Assembly: GCF_008711175.1 (NCBI RefSeq)
Contig: NZ_VWNF01000049.1
Coordinates: 1 to 64,000 of the forward strand
Direction: 5' to 3'
DNA: 64,000 bases
DNA from: Nesterenkonia ebinurensis
GTDB lineage: Bacteria > Actinomycetota > Actinomycetes > Actinomycetales > Micrococcaceae
Below the pieces are notes generated by a model. That model was not told the origin of the DNA. It saw only the letters and a program-made list of their open reading frames with translations, and made no database searches. This document shows positions 43,598-53,460 of the stretch, piece after piece (positions within the stretch are counted from its first letter, which is position 1; each line of letters opens with the position of its first letter). A program made the translations under genes and the position numbers.

Positions 43598-43963
43598 ATG
43601 ACTACCACCACAGCAATCGAAACAAACATCGATCCCCGGGCAGGGTTCAGCCTGCAGCTCACCCGCCGCGGCAGACTGCTGCTTCTGGGTGTGCCTGCTA
43701 TGGTGCTGGCCGCTGCGCTGCTGGCAGCACTCGTCTTTGTCGCCGGCTCTCTGCTCAACCAGGCGCAGGCCACTACCGCAGAGGACCACGGTGTGCAGGC
43801 GGTGGAAGTCACCGTGGCAGAGGGTGACACCCTCTGGTCCATCGCCTCTGAAGCCGAATCTGGGACCAATGTTCAGCAGCTGATCACCCAGATTGCTGAG
43901 CTCAACGGACTGGACTCAGCCCAGCTGCAGCCCGGCCAGGTGCTCTACGTCCCCGCTGAATGA
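43598..43963 (+). CDS. LysM-domain membrane protein, probable SOS cell-division inhibitor (ChiZ/YneA type)
   Basis: 121 residues. A cytoplasmic N-terminus, one membrane helix (~27-52) and an extracellular LysM domain (VTVAEGDTLWSIASEAESGTNVQQLITQIAELNGLDSAQLQPGQVLYVP). Size, domain order and divergent position next to lexA match ChiZ (Rv2719c) of mycobacteria and YneA of Bacillus, which delay septation after DNA damage. AGGAGG 9 nt before ATG 43598 is a strong ribosome site, and an SOS box precedes it. Confidence 0.85.
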   Translation: MTTTTAIETNIDPRAGFSLQLTRRGRLLLLGVPAMVLAAALLAALVFVAGSLLNQAQATTAEDHGVQAVEVTVAEGDTLWSIASEAESGTNVQQLITQIAELNGLDSAQLQPGQVLYVPAE

Positions 43964-44086
43964 GGTGCTGGTCACGGCGGCACGCTTCCTCTGGCGAGGC
44001 CCGCACGCACTATTGCCCTTGCAATTGCACCGAGCGTTGACGTCACGGTTCCCCACAGCGGTGCCACGGGCTTCGCGCCTAAAGAC

Positions 44087-44101
44087 TACGATGGATAGGT
44101 G
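44087..44101 (+). promoter_or_regulatory. leaderless-type promoter of hisC
   Basis: TACGAT at 44087-44092, 6-nt spacer, GTG 44099. Confidence 0.5.
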
Positions 44102-45205
44102 ACTGAACCGCAACTCACCGATCTTCCGCTGCGCGAAGAACTGAGGGGTCAAGAACCTTACGGCGCCCCGCAGCTGAGCGTGCCCGCCATGCTCAACGTC
44201 AACGAGACCACCTATCAGGTGCCTTCCGATGTGGTCGACGCCATCGCCAAGGAGGTTCGCGCAGCCGCTGAGACGCTCAACCGTTACCCGGACCGTGAGT
44301 TCGCCACTCTGCGAACCAAACTTGCCGACTACCTCAGCAGAGAGTCCGGGGCGCTCCTCACCGCGGAGCAGATCTGGGCCGGCAACGGTTCCAACGAGGT
44401 GATGCAGCACATCCTGCAGGCCTTCGCCGGACCTGGACGCTCAGTGATGTCCTTCCCGCCCACCTATTCGATGTACCCGCTCTATGCCAGAGGGGTCTAC
44501 AGCAGCTACATCGCCGGCACCCGCAGCCCGGACTTCACCCAGTCTGCAGCGGACGTGGCAGCCCAAATCCGTCAGCACCGCCCCCATGTGGTGATTCTCT
44601 GCTCCCCGAATAACCCCACCGGCACCGCCCTGGACCTGGAAGTGGTTGAAGCCGCCTACCAGGCCGCCCTGGAGTCTGAGACGATGCTCATCGTCGATGA
44701 GGCCTACGGCGAGTTCCGTCAGCCAGGCACCCCTTCGGCGCTTACCCTGCTCGAAGGCCGCCAGCGGCTCATCGTCACCCGCACCATGTCCAAGGCCTTC
44801 GCCCTGGCCGGTGGGCGGCTCGGCTACCTGGCTGCTGCCCCGGAGGTCACCGACGCGCTGCGCCTGGTCCGCCTGCCATATCACCTCTCGGCGGTCACCC
44901 AAGCAGCAGCATGTGCAGCCCTGGACCACGCCGAGCATCTGATGGCCAATGTGGAACGGATCAAAGTCCAGCGGGACCGCATCGTCGCGGAACTCACCAC
45001 CATGGGTCTGACCCCGCACCCCTCCGATGCCAACTTCGTGTTCTTCGGCGGGCTCGAGAACGCCGCTGAAGCCTGGCAGCATCTGCTGGACGACGGCATC
45101 CTGATCCGCGAGGTCGGCATCGAAGGCCACCTGCGAGTCACCGCAGGCACCGAAGCTGAGACCACCGAGTTCCTGAACTCTCTGCAGAACTACCTCAACC
45201 GATAG
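44099..45205 (+). CDS. hisC: histidinol-phosphate aminotransferase
   Basis: 368 residues from GTG 44099. [48 protein letters not shown] and the PLP-lysine segment [18 protein letters not shown] are characteristic. It transaminates imidazole acetol phosphate in histidine synthesis. First of a tight run hisC-hisB-hisH-hisA; no hisD precedes it here. Confidence 0.95.
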   Translation: MTEPQLTDLPLREELRGQEPYGAPQLSVPAMLNVNETTYQVPSDVVDAIAKEVRAAAETLNRYPDREFATLRTKLADYLSRESGALLTAEQIWAGNGSNEVMQHILQAFAGPGRSVMSFPPTYSMYPLYARGVYSSYIAGTRSPDFTQSAADVAAQIRQHRPHVVILCSPNNPTGTALDLEVVEAAYQAALESETMLIVDEAYGEFRQPGTPSALTLLEGRQRLIVTRTMSKAFALAGGRLGYLAAAPEVTDALRLVRLPYHLSAVTQAAACAALDHAEHLMANVERIKVQRDRIVAELTTMGLTPHPSDANFVFFGGLENAAEAWQHLLDDGILIREVGIEGHLRVTAGTEAETTEFLNSLQNYLNR

Positions 45206-45216
45206 GATTGCCTACT

Positions 45217-45849
45217 ATGGCAGCAGAACTGGTCGACGGCCTCGGCACTCCCTCCCGAGCGGCTCAGATGGAGCGCACCACCAGCGAATCCCGGGTGAAG
45301 GTGCGGATGGATCTTGACGGCACCGGAGACTCACAGATCTCCACCACCGTGCCCTTCTACGACCATATGCTTACCGCTTTGGCCAAGCATTCCCTGATCG
45401 ATCTTACGGTTGAGGCCGAGGGCGACACCCACATCGATGTCCACCACACCGTGGAGGACACCGCCATCGTCATCGGCGAGGTGCTGGGCGCCGCTTTAGG
45501 CGATAAGCGCGGCATCCGCCGCTTCGGCAACGCCTCCGTCCCTCTGGACGAAGCGCTGGCCGAGGCCACGGTGGACGTCTCAGGCCGGCCCTATCTGGTG
45601 CACACCGGTGAGCCCGAGGGCCAGCAGTACCACCTGATCGGAGGGCACTTCACCGGTTCGATGACCCGGCACGTGTTCGAAGCCATCACCTACCACTCCG
45701 GGATCTGCCTGCATATGCGCGTACTGGCTGGCCGAGACCCTCACCACATCGTGGAGGCGCAGTTCAAAGCCTTCGCCCGTGCCCTGCGCGCAGCAGTGGA
45801 GTCCGACCCGCGCACTGACCAGATCCCCTCCACCAAGGGAGCTCTGTGA
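45217..45849 (+). CDS. hisB: imidazoleglycerol-phosphate dehydratase
   Basis: 210 residues. [40 protein letters not shown] and the second His-rich motif [33 protein letters not shown] bind the two manganese ions. Single-function HisB without the phosphatase half. ATG 45217 is 11 bp after the hisC stop with AGGA upstream; TTG 45208 is a weaker candidate. Overlaps hisH by 4 bp. Confidence 0.96.
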   Translation: MAAELVDGLGTPSRAAQMERTTSESRVKVRMDLDGTGDSQISTTVPFYDHMLTALAKHSLIDLTVEAEGDTHIDVHHTVEDTAIVIGEVLGAALGDKRGIRRFGNASVPLDEALAEATVDVSGRPYLVHTGEPEGQQYHLIGGHFTGSMTRHVFEAITYHSGICLHMRVLAGRDPHHIVEAQFKAFARALRAAVESDPRTDQIPSTKGAL

Positions 45850-46487
45850 GCCGCAGACCCAGTGTTGCTGTGCTGGACTACGGTTCCGGCAATGTGCACT
45901 CTGCAGTGCGCGCCCTGGACCGGGCGGGCGCCGAGGTGGAACTCACCCAGGACACCGACACCATCCGCAACGCTGACGGCCTGGTAGTCCCAGGGGTCGG
46001 GGCCTTCGCCGCGGTGATGGACGCGCTCAAAGCTATCGACGCGCCACGCTGGATCGGCCAGCGGATCGCCGGCAACCGTCCGGTGCTCGGCATCTGCGTA
46101 GGCCACCAGATCCTGTTTGAGCGCGGGGTGGAGCACGGTATTGCTGCAGACGGTATGGGGGAGTGGCCCGGTGAGGTCACTGCTCTGCCCAGCGACGTCG
46201 TTGTTCCCCATATGGGCTGGAACACCGTCACGGCAGCCGAGGGCAGCACTCTGTTCGCTGGGATCGAGCAGGAGCGGTTCTACTTTGTGCACTCCTACGC
46301 CGTGCAGTCCTGGGACTTCGACCAGAGCATCGAATCGATGAACCCGCCCAAAGTCACATGGTCCCACCACGGAGCCGATTTCATCGCCGCAGTGGAGAAC
46401 GGGCCGCTCGCCGCCACCCAGTTCCACCCGGAGAAGTCAGGCGAGGCCGGCACACAGCTGCTGCGCAACTGGATCACCTCCCTCTGA
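45846..46487 (+). CDS. hisH: imidazole glycerol phosphate synthase, glutaminase subunit
   Basis: 213 residues. [15 protein letters not shown] start, nucleophile Cys in [12 protein letters not shown], and the His-Glu pair in [13 protein letters not shown]. Releases ammonia from glutamine for HisF, which is not in this window. GTG 45846 overlaps the hisB stop (GTGA). Confidence 0.95.
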   Translation: MSRRPSVAVLDYGSGNVHSAVRALDRAGAEVELTQDTDTIRNADGLVVPGVGAFAAVMDALKAIDAPRWIGQRIAGNRPVLGICVGHQILFERGVEHGIAADGMGEWPGEVTALPSDVVVPHMGWNTVTAAEGSTLFAGIEQERFYFVHSYAVQSWDFDQSIESMNPPKVTWSHHGADFIAAVENGPLAATQFHPEKSGEAGTQLLRNWITSL

Positions 46488-46508
46488 CCCCATTTGGAGA
46501 CACTGAAC

Positions 46509-47270
46509 ATGACTGAGAACTCGGTGCCCGCAGGCGCCACCCCGGCCCTTGAGCTGCTGCCGGCCGTAGACGTCGCCGAAGGCCAGGCAGTCCGTCTGGT
46601 CCAGGGCGAGGCCGGCTCCGAGACCGGCTACGGCGACCCTCTTGAGGCAGCCCAGACCTGGCAGGACCAGGGCGCAGAGTGGATCCATCTGGTGGACCTC
46701 GACGCCGCCTTCGGACGCGGGCACAACCGCGAGATCCTGCAGAAGGTGGTGGAGCAGATCGGTATCAAAATCGAGCTCTCCGGCGGAATCCGCGACGACG
46801 AGTCCTTGGACCGCGCCCTTCAGATGGGTGCCACCCGGGTCAACCTGGGTACCGCTGCACTGGAGGATCCTGAATGGACCGCACGGGCCATCGAACGTCA
46901 CGGACAGGCCATCGCCGTGGGTCTGGACGTGCGCGGGGAGACTCTGGCTGCACGCGGCTGGACCAAGGAGGGCGGCAACCTCTGGGAGGTGCTCGCCCGG
47001 CTGGAGGACGCCGGCTGCCACCGCTACGTGGTCACCGATGTGACCAAGGACGGCACCCTGCGCGGGCCCAACACCCAGCTGTTGGCTGATGTTGCGGCGC
47101 GGACCAATAAGCCCGTGGTGGCCTCCGGGGGCATCTCCTCCCTGGCGGACATCGCCGCCCTGGCCGCCATGGTCAGCTCAGGTGTCGAGGGTGCGATCAT
47201 GGGCAAGGCCCTCTACGCCGGGAAGTTCACCCTGCCTGAGGCGCTGAAGGCAGCCGGCGCCTCCGCATGA
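46509..47270 (+). CDS. hisA: phosphoribosyl isomerase A (HisA/PriA)
   Basis: 253 residues. [19 protein letters not shown] start, [27 protein letters not shown] and [16 protein letters not shown] carry the two catalytic Asp residues. In actinobacteria lacking trpF this enzyme (PriA) also serves tryptophan synthesis, which is likely but not provable here. ATG 46509 has GGAG 10 nt upstream. Overlaps the SseB gene by 4 bp. Confidence 0.95.
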   Translation: MTENSVPAGATPALELLPAVDVAEGQAVRLVQGEAGSETGYGDPLEAAQTWQDQGAEWIHLVDLDAAFGRGHNREILQKVVEQIGIKIELSGGIRDDESLDRALQMGATRVNLGTAALEDPEWTARAIERHGQAIAVGLDVRGETLAARGWTKEGGNLWEVLARLEDAGCHRYVVTDVTKDGTLRGPNTQLLADVAARTNKPVVASGGISSLADIAALAAMVSSGVEGAIMGKALYAGKFTLPEALKAAGASA

Positions 47271-48097
47271 GTCGTGAGCTTCCGGCGCATATTGCCCGGT
47301 TAGCCGATTCGGCGGGGGTGCCCTGGTCCGGGCGTGATCTCTCTGGCGGGGGCAATCCGCTGCACACCTTCGACGGTGATGACGGCCTGGTCACCGCGCA
47401 GATCGACAGTGCACGACGCCGCCTGCTCGCCGGGGAGACCGACGAGGCCGGGTTCGTCAACTCCTTGGCCGCCCAAAGGCTCTTCGCGCCGGTGCTGGCT
47501 TCCGGCACAGGAGACGCAGCCCACGGTGACAAGGAGGCAGAGATCGCCCTGATCACGCTTAGAGCCTCTGACGGCCGCACCGCCATGCCTGTTTTCACCT
47601 CTGTGCAGGCGCTCACCGACTGGCACTCCCAGGCCCGACCGGTGGCCGCCGAGACCGAGCGCATCATGCTGGCAGCCTTGGCCGAAGGAGCGGAACTGGC
47701 AGTGCTGGACCCTGGGGCAGAGCTCACCTTTGTGATCCGCCGGCCCGCCGTGGAAGCACTGGCTAGGGGCGGCACCTGGACCCCCAGCTACCAGGACCGG
47801 GAAGTGGCCGAGACGCTGGCCGAGATCCCGGAGTCCTGCCCGTCAGTGACCGGACTGCGGCTGAGCCCCGGGCCGGGCATCATCACTGAGGCCCGGGACG
47901 GGACCAGGGTCCTGGGCGGGGGAGCGGGACCGGAGCTGAGCATCGGCGTCGTGGTGGAATCCGGAACAGATGAGGTGGGGGTGCGGCTGGCGCTGGCCGC
48001 AGTGCAGGCCGCCGCCGAGGACATCCCCCTGCTGCGCGAGCGTGCCGACTCCGTACAGATCCGCCTGGTGAGGAACGAGCGTGAGGTACAAGTCTAG
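47267..48097 (+). CDS. SseB-domain protein
   Basis: 276 residues. The first ~170 residues show the SseB N-terminal fold signature ([62 protein letters not shown]). The C-terminal half is less conserved. Start overlaps hisA (ATGA), an arrangement conserved in Micrococcales, though a role in histidine synthesis has not been shown. Function unknown. Confidence 0.85.
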   Translation: MSRELPAHIARLADSAGVPWSGRDLSGGGNPLHTFDGDDGLVTAQIDSARRRLLAGETDEAGFVNSLAAQRLFAPVLASGTGDAAHGDKEAEIALITLRASDGRTAMPVFTSVQALTDWHSQARPVAAETERIMLAALAEGAELAVLDPGAELTFVIRRPAVEALARGGTWTPSYQDREVAETLAEIPESCPSVTGLRLSPGPGIITEARDGTRVLGGGAGPELSIGVVVESGTDEVGVRLALAAVQAAAEDIPLLRERADSVQIRLVRNEREVQV

Positions 48098-48126
48098 CGA
48101 GCACCGACTCTACTAAGGCGACAAGC

Positions 48127-48615
48127 TCAGTCTTCAGCCTGCTCCACCGTGTGGTGGATCTGCTCGCAGATCACCTGCAGGTCGTGGGCCTGAGCATCGT
48201 CCAGGGCGGGGTGGAAGAGCTGCTTGATGTGCTGGGCGTGCACTCGGGAGGCGGCGGCGAAGACCTTCTTCCCCTCCTCGGTGAGCCGGGCGGTCATCCC
48301 GCGCTTATCGTTCTCGTCGATGCAGCGGTCGATCAGTCCCCGCTTGGCCAGTGACTTCACCTGGTAGGACAGCCGTGAGGGGGAGAAGACCATCCGGTCG
48401 GCCAGCTCTCCCATCCGCAGCTGATCGTCCTGGGCCTCGGCAAGCAGCAGCAGCAGGTTGTACTCGGCCAGCTTCAGTCCGGTGACCGCATGCAGCCGCT
48501 TCTCCATCCGGTCGCTGATCAGCGCTGCAGTCTCGAAGAACGCACGCCAGGCACGCGCCTTGGGCGAGAAGCCGGTGAGATCACGCTCACGGGTCGATGG
48601 CTGGGCAGGGCTCAT
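48127..48615 (-). CDS. MarR-family transcription regulator
   Basis: 162 residues. Winged helix at ~55-115 (LRMGELADRMVFSPSRLSYQVKSLAKRGLIDRCIDENDKRGMTARLTEEGKKVF). The wing has DENDKRG in place of the common DxRDxR, still plausible. Its target is unknown; it lies convergent to the SseB gene and 50 bp from the PepSY lipoprotein gene on the same strand. Confidence 0.85.
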   Translation of the reverse strand: MSPAQPSTRERDLTGFSPKARAWRAFFETAALISDRMEKRLHAVTGLKLAEYNLLLLLAEAQDDQLRMGELADRMVFSPSRLSYQVKSLAKRGLIDRCIDENDKRGMTARLTEEGKKVFAAASRVHAQHIKQLFHPALDDAQAHDLQVICEQIHHTVEQAED

Positions 48616-48664
48616 CCCCTCATTCTAGCGAGGGGATGACATCCAGCAGGTGATCAGCCGATGT

Positions 48665-49354
48665 TCAGCTGACCCGCACGACCTCTCCGGTGGCCACGTC
48701 CACGTAGACCTCCACATCATTGGTCATCTCGAACTCCCAGACCACAGTGCCGTCCTCAGTATCCAGCTCGCCGTCCTTCGGCTCACCACCAGACTCAGCC
48801 TCAGCAGTCTGCAGCGCCTCGGCAATCTCGATCTCTACGGCCTGGGCCATCTGCTCATCGTCGTCATCAATGCCGTCATCCTCGGTGTCGATGATGTCAA
48901 AAGTCTCAGAGTCCACCTCCAGCTCCCACTCAGTGGTGCCGTCGTAGACGAAGACCTCCACATAGCCGTCCTCGGCGGTGTTGTCCTCGAACTCGGTGAT
49001 GACACCGTCAGGATATTCGGCCAGCACTGTCTCGATGGCCTGGTAGACCTGGTGGTCGCCGCCTGCTTCAGGCTGTTCAGCGTCCTCTTCGGTGGGCTCA
49101 TCCTCAGCGGTCTGGTCATCAGTGGTGTCTTCAGCCGGCTCCTCGGCTGTCTCATCTGCGGCGTCATCGGTCTGCTCGGCCTCTGGGGAGTCCTCCTCCT
49201 GGCCGGGGGTGATCTCCTCCCCGTCATTGGGCAGCTCCTCATCCGGGGCGCAGGCGGCCAGAGCCAAGGCGGCCGCTGCGGTGACTGAGAGGATGCCGAA
49301 AGTGGAACGGCGAAGGGGCGAACGGTTGTTTGCAATGGTGTTTTCGGTACTCAT
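48665..49354 (-). CDS. lipoprotein with PepSY-like domains
   Basis: About 229 residues from ATG 49354; ATG 49363, three codons upstream, is equally possible. Signal peptide with lipobox LAAC near residue 35 indicates a lipid-anchored extracellular protein. A very acidic linker (Asp/Glu/Thr-rich, ~40-100) is followed by two PepSY-like units (YQAIETVLAEYPDGVITEFEDNTAEDGYVEVFV; EIEIAEALQTAEAESGGEPKDGELD). PepSY domains often modulate proteases; no partner is evident. Confidence 0.8.
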   Translation of the reverse strand: MSTENTIANNRSPLRRSTFGILSVTAAAALALAACAPDEELPNDGEEITPGQEEDSPEAEQTDDAADETAEEPAEDTTDDQTAEDEPTEEDAEQPEAGGDHQVYQAIETVLAEYPDGVITEFEDNTAEDGYVEVFVYDGTTEWELEVDSETFDIIDTEDDGIDDDDEQMAQAVEIEIAEALQTAEAESGGEPKDGELDTEDGTVVWEFEMTNDVEVYVDVATGEVVRVS

Positions 49355-49427
49355 AGGGACCATTCGACGCTCGGATGCTCACCATTGCCCTGAGGCTGGC
49401 TTGGAGTTGCCTGTAATGAGAAAAGTC

Positions 49428-52400
49428 TCATGGAACGTTCCTGATCTGGGGTTTTGGCGCAGAGGTCTCCGGCAGTGCCCATTGGACCAGTGCAGGGCCC
49501 TCCGGGCGCAGATGCACCGCCCGGCCGGGAACAGGATGAGGCAGCACCGGGATGATGGTGGCGAAGGCATCAGCTTGGCTGCGCGAGGTCGGCGAGAGAA
49601 TCACATTGGCGCCCTCTGCGCGGGCCCGGTGTGCCCAAGACAGTTGGGAGAACACCGAGGAGGACGCCGCCCCAGTCGCCACCACGGGCACCTCAGCAGT
49701 GACGGCCTGCTGGATCAGATCGTGCTGCTCGGTGCTGCAGCTGGCGGCATCATCCACCAGCAGCACTGCGGGTTTGATCTGCGGGGCTGGGCTGCCGGGA
49801 CTCAGCAGGAAGGCGCCGGGGATCTGCTGGGCCAGCAGTTGCAGGCAGCTGGACTTGCCCGTGCCGCGGGTGCCGAGAATCAGATTGACCGGACCAAGCT
49901 CCAGATGCGCGGGACTCCAGCTGAATTGTTGGACCCCCACCACCGGGGCTGCAGGGGCTCCCTGCGGAAGGTCTGTGCTGGATATCCGGTCTGGCAACGG
50001 TCGGACCCGGACCAGCGGCGGGTCGGCACTCTCGGAAGACGGGACGGGCGCGGAAAACTCAGTGACCAGCTGCACCGTGAGCCCCGGGGCGGGAGTTTCT
50101 GCGGTGGTGAGCACACCCCGGCCGGGCAGCGGATCGGTGCTGCGCAGGCTGGGCCAGAGGTAACGGACCTCATCAGAGGTGCCCAGAGGCAGGTAGACCC
50201 GGCGCGGAACCCGGGCTGCGAGCTTCCCTACGGCCAGTTCCCGTCCACCAGCGATGAGCACACTGATCCCGGCCTGCGAACCTTCGGCGGCCAGAGTGCC
50301 CAGCAGATGGTCCAGCAGCTGCGATCCGATCTGCCCAACGGCATGCCACTGGAAGTATCCGGTGACCGCCAGCAGGATGGGTCGATCGGCACCTGGTCCC
50401 ATTCTGTGGCCCATTCTGCGGGCCAGCATCTGTTCATGCAGCGCCTGCAGCAGATGCTCGACCTCCGGCATATGCTCATCGGTCAGCCAGCTGCCGGTCC
50501 GGGGGTGTTCTGCCAGCCCGGTCAGGGAGCGGTCCCCATCGAGCAGATGCACCTCTGCGGACGGGATGGTGCTCAGCGCCTGACCGGCAGCAGCTGCAAC
50601 GGCCTGCGCCGCACCGGAGCCGGACTCGCCCAGCATAGCCAGCGAATATGGATGCTGCATGTCCAGGACCAAGTCTTCCTGCCGCTGCCCGGCCGGGTCA
50701 TCCAGTCGGCCCAGCAGGATTGACGAGGTGGGGGCGGCGTCGAGCCGATCATCCCAGCGGAGGGTCTCTGGCAGCGCCGGCAGCAGCGGGGTATGGCTGC
50801 GACGGTGTCCGGCGGCGGATGAAGCCTGCTGCAGAGACTGGACCGCAGCGCGGAAGTCACCGGTTGCCGCAGGCGGGACAGGTTGGGACTCAGGGCACAG
50901 CTGCAGCTGGCGGCTGCCGCTGAGCTGGGCGGTCTGGAAGAGCACCGGCTGCTCCCCGGGGCGGCGCAGCAGAGCCCGGCCGGGCAGATCACGGGGGAGG
51001 TGGGCGGCCTCGGGTCCTGCGATCACGTCGCGGGACTCATCCTCACTGCGCACCCGCAGACAGATACTGGCACCGATATTGGCGCGGATATCAGCGGTCA
51101 CCACTCCTTGCGGCCGCTGTGTGGAGAGCACCAGGTGCAGACCCAGTGAGCGGCCCAGAGTGGCCAGCCGCATCAGCTCATCGAGCTGGTCGGGCAGTTC
51201 GTGGGAGAAGATCCGGAACTCATCAATCACCACCAGGATGCGCGCCAGCGGCTGCTGCGGGACCATACTGCGGTACTCGGTGTAGTCACCGGCCCCGGAG
51301 GCTAGGAAGAGGCGCTCGCGGCGGATGAGCTCGCTGCGGATTCCCTCCAGGGTACGTTCGGCTGCGGCCTGGGAGAGATCAGTGACCACCCCAAGGGTAT
51401 GCTCCAGGGCACCGAGCTGGTGGAAGGCTGCACCGCCCTTGAAGTCGATGAGCACCATGCCCAGCTCATCCGGCCCGTAGCGGGCGCACAGGGAGACCAG
51501 CAGGGTCTTCAGCAGCTCGGATTTGCCAGACCCAGTGGTGCCTGCCAGCAGCACATGCGGGCCATCGCCCACCAGGTCCAGGGTCTGTTCCCCGTCGGAG
51601 GACCGACCGAGAGTGGCCAGTAGACTCTGATCAGCTGCTTCGGTGAACAGCTGATCAGGCAGCGGGTGGCTGCACCGCGCCGGGACCTGGCCGGGTCCGC
51701 CTGCGGCGCAGGCGTGTCGAAGGCTCAGTCGCAGATGCTCTGCGAGTGTGGCTGCGGAGAGCCCCTCGAAGCACAGCTGCTCAGCGGTGGCTTCAGTCCG
51801 GCCTGTCCCGCTGTGTTGCTCTACGGTGCCTGCTGGAAGGTCGATGCTCCACCCGGGCAGCTGGCCAGCAGCTGAGGCCGGGGTGAGCACATGCCACCTG
51901 GCGCTCAGGGCCTGCTTGATCAGGGTATTGTCAGCAGGCTGAGCGCATAGCAGCACCCGGGTTACTCTCGGCTCCGCCTGGGCTCGGAGCAGATCGGCCA
52001 ACTCCGACTCACTGGACTGGCACAGCTGCGGAAGGTCTTCCAGCTCGGGGATTTCGGGCCCGCCAAGGACCACCACCTGGGGACGGGCCGGATTAAGCAC
52101 CAGCTGCACCAGCACCCAGCGCAGCAGCCGTTGTGTCTCCCGCGGCGGAGCAGAGATGCTGGTCACCTCTCCAGGCTCCAAGGACATGCCTACCGCGGTG
52201 AGTGCCGCGGCGTCGTCGTTGTGGTTCTCTGGCTCGCTGCTGCCGTAGTCCAGCTGCGCGGTGAGGTTCCCGGTGCCGATCCGCAACGCTGGTCCTGACT
52301 CTGCGGCAGCCCCGGCATGGACCGGATGCGGACTGGTGCTGCGCAGCTGCCGGATGAGCTCGCCTGGGGAACACAGAGCTTCTGCGGCACGTTCGGCCCA

Positions 52401-53219
52401 GGCCGCAGCAGCCCGGCGCACTGCCTGCCGGTACTTCCGGCGCCTGCGCTGCCCGTCCCAGAACACCGTTGCGGCGATCAGCGCGCTGGCACCGCTGAAC
52501 ATGAGAAACAGCCACATGCCGGTGAGGATGACCAGCACGATTCCGGCGATCAGCGGCACCAGGGCGAAAGCGAGCATCATCTTATGCTTGCCCTCGGCGG
52601 CCTTGGCTCCCACCGGCTCTGGAGCAGGGGGCCAGTGCGGTGCTGAGTTACGCTGCGGGGGCCCCAGGCTGAGTGCGAGCCGACTGCTGCCCAGATGGAT
52701 CTCAGAGTCCACGGTGATGAGGCGAGGCTCTGTGCCCCGATCTTGGTGGAGCCGGATCTCCCGGGTGCCGATCTCCAGGACCGCAGCCTGCCGTGAGACG
52801 GTAGGATCTGCCAGCTGCACATCAGCACGGCCACGGCCGATGCTGTACTGGCCTCTGCGCAGTGGGATGAGTCGGCCAGCATCGGGGCCGGTGTCTACGC
52901 AAAGGCTCAGCTGGGCCGGGCGCACAGCGGTCAGCCGATGCTCCGCAGGGGCGGCCAGCACTACCATCCCCGGGTGCAGCATCGGATCACTTGCCTCCAG
53001 GGTGTGCAGGGGATGCCCGGCGGTGCTGAGCTGAGCGGACTCGGTGTCCAGGAACCGGTGCAGCGCATCTGCCAGCGCCGCGCCGGTGACGGAGTCCGCG
53101 GCCTGGTCCAGGTGCAGCCGCAGCTCATGGTCATGGGCGCCGGGGGCCAGGCCGCGCAGACGCTCCCACCGACCTGCCGGCAGAGCCCCCGGAGCATGGA
53201 CCACCGTGACAGCGAACAT
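49428..53219 (-). CDS. FHA-domain FtsK/SpoIIIE ATPase of the type VII secretion (EccC/EssC) class
   Basis: 1263 residues. FHA domain at ~105-185 (YSIGRGRADVQLADPTVSRQAAVLEI), paired membrane helices at ~215-262, then three ATPase modules. The first is complete: Walker A GTTGSGKSELLK near 560 and Walker B ILVVIDEFRIF near 662, with LSTQRPQGVV. The second is degenerate (MLGESGSGAAQA near 865) and the third has a Walker A, GTRGTGKSS, near 1116. This order is that of EssC/EccC motors, which drive export of WXG100-type substrates. No WXG100, EccB/D/E or mycosin gene lies in the window, so it is an orphan here. Divergent from the Tad pilus operon. Confidence 0.8.
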   Translation of the reverse strand: MFAVTVVHAPGALPAGRWERLRGLAPGAHDHELRLHLDQAADSVTGAALADALHRFLDTESAQLSTAGHPLHTLEASDPMLHPGMVVLAAPAEHRLTAVRPAQLSLCVDTGPDAGRLIPLRRGQYSIGRGRADVQLADPTVSRQAAVLEIGTREIRLHQDRGTEPRLITVDSEIHLGSSRLALSLGPPQRNSAPHWPPAPEPVGAKAAEGKHKMMLAFALVPLIAGIVLVILTGMWLFLMFSGASALIAATVFWDGQRRRRKYRQAVRRAAAAWAERAAEALCSPGELIRQLRSTSPHPVHAGAAAESGPALRIGTGNLTAQLDYGSSEPENHNDDAAALTAVGMSLEPGEVTSISAPPRETQRLLRWVLVQLVLNPARPQVVVLGGPEIPELEDLPQLCQSSESELADLLRAQAEPRVTRVLLCAQPADNTLIKQALSARWHVLTPASAAGQLPGWSIDLPAGTVEQHSGTGRTEATAEQLCFEGLSAATLAEHLRLSLRHACAAGGPGQVPARCSHPLPDQLFTEAADQSLLATLGRSSDGEQTLDLVGDGPHVLLAGTTGSGKSELLKTLLVSLCARYGPDELGMVLIDFKGGAAFHQLGALEHTLGVVTDLSQAAAERTLEGIRSELIRRERLFLASGAGDYTEYRSMVPQQPLARILVVIDEFRIFSHELPDQLDELMRLATLGRSLGLHLVLSTQRPQGVVTADIRANIGASICLRVRSEDESRDVIAGPEAAHLPRDLPGRALLRRPGEQPVLFQTAQLSGSRQLQLCPESQPVPPAATGDFRAAVQSLQQASSAAGHRRSHTPLLPALPETLRWDDRLDAAPTSSILLGRLDDPAGQRQEDLVLDMQHPYSLAMLGESGSGAAQAVAAAAGQALSTIPSAEVHLLDGDRSLTGLAEHPRTGSWLTDEHMPEVEHLLQALHEQMLARRMGHRMGPGADRPILLAVTGYFQWHAVGQIGSQLLDHLLGTLAAEGSQAGISVLIAGGRELAVGKLAARVPRRVYLPLGTSDEVRYLWPSLRSTDPLPGRGVLTTAETPAPGLTVQLVTEFSAPVPSSESADPPLVRVRPLPDRISSTDLPQGAPAAPVVGVQQFSWSPAHLELGPVNLILGTRGTGKSSCLQLLAQQIPGAFLLSPGSPAPQIKPAVLLVDDAASCSTEQHDLIQQAVTAEVPVVATGAASSSVFSQLSWAHRARAEGANVILSPTSRSQADAFATIIPVLPHPVPGRAVHLRPEGPALVQWALPETSAPKPQIRNVP

Positions 53220-53460
53220 CCTGAGATCACCTCAATGCTTCCTTTTAGTCATGTTTTGTTCTATTTGACTAAATTAGTGCATTGATTTGATTGCTTGGGG
53301 AGGCTTGTTGGAATCTGTGGATAACTCAGTCAAACTCCACAGAAGCTCAACAGGGGCTTCCCTGATCCTTGGCGTGACGCTAGGGTGGTGCACGCCACAT
53401 TCCGTTCAGGTGGCAGTTGCACATCAGACATAGGAGCAGACTTCTGGGGAAGGCAGAGTC
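53220..53460. promoter_or_regulatory. AT-rich divergent promoter region between the EssC-like gene and the Tad operon
   Basis: 241 bp. The AT-rich core 53240-53300 (TTTGACTAAATTAG) is the likely promoter zone for one or both sides. TGTGGATAA at 53317-53325 equals a DnaA box but stands alone. GGGGAAGG before 53461 is the ribosome site of cpaF. Confidence 0.45.

Noticed and set aside
53317-53325. Perfect DnaA box TGTGGATAA near an AT-rich stretch, as a possible replication origin
   Set aside because: Only one box was found, with no dnaA/dnaN/gyrB genes nearby.
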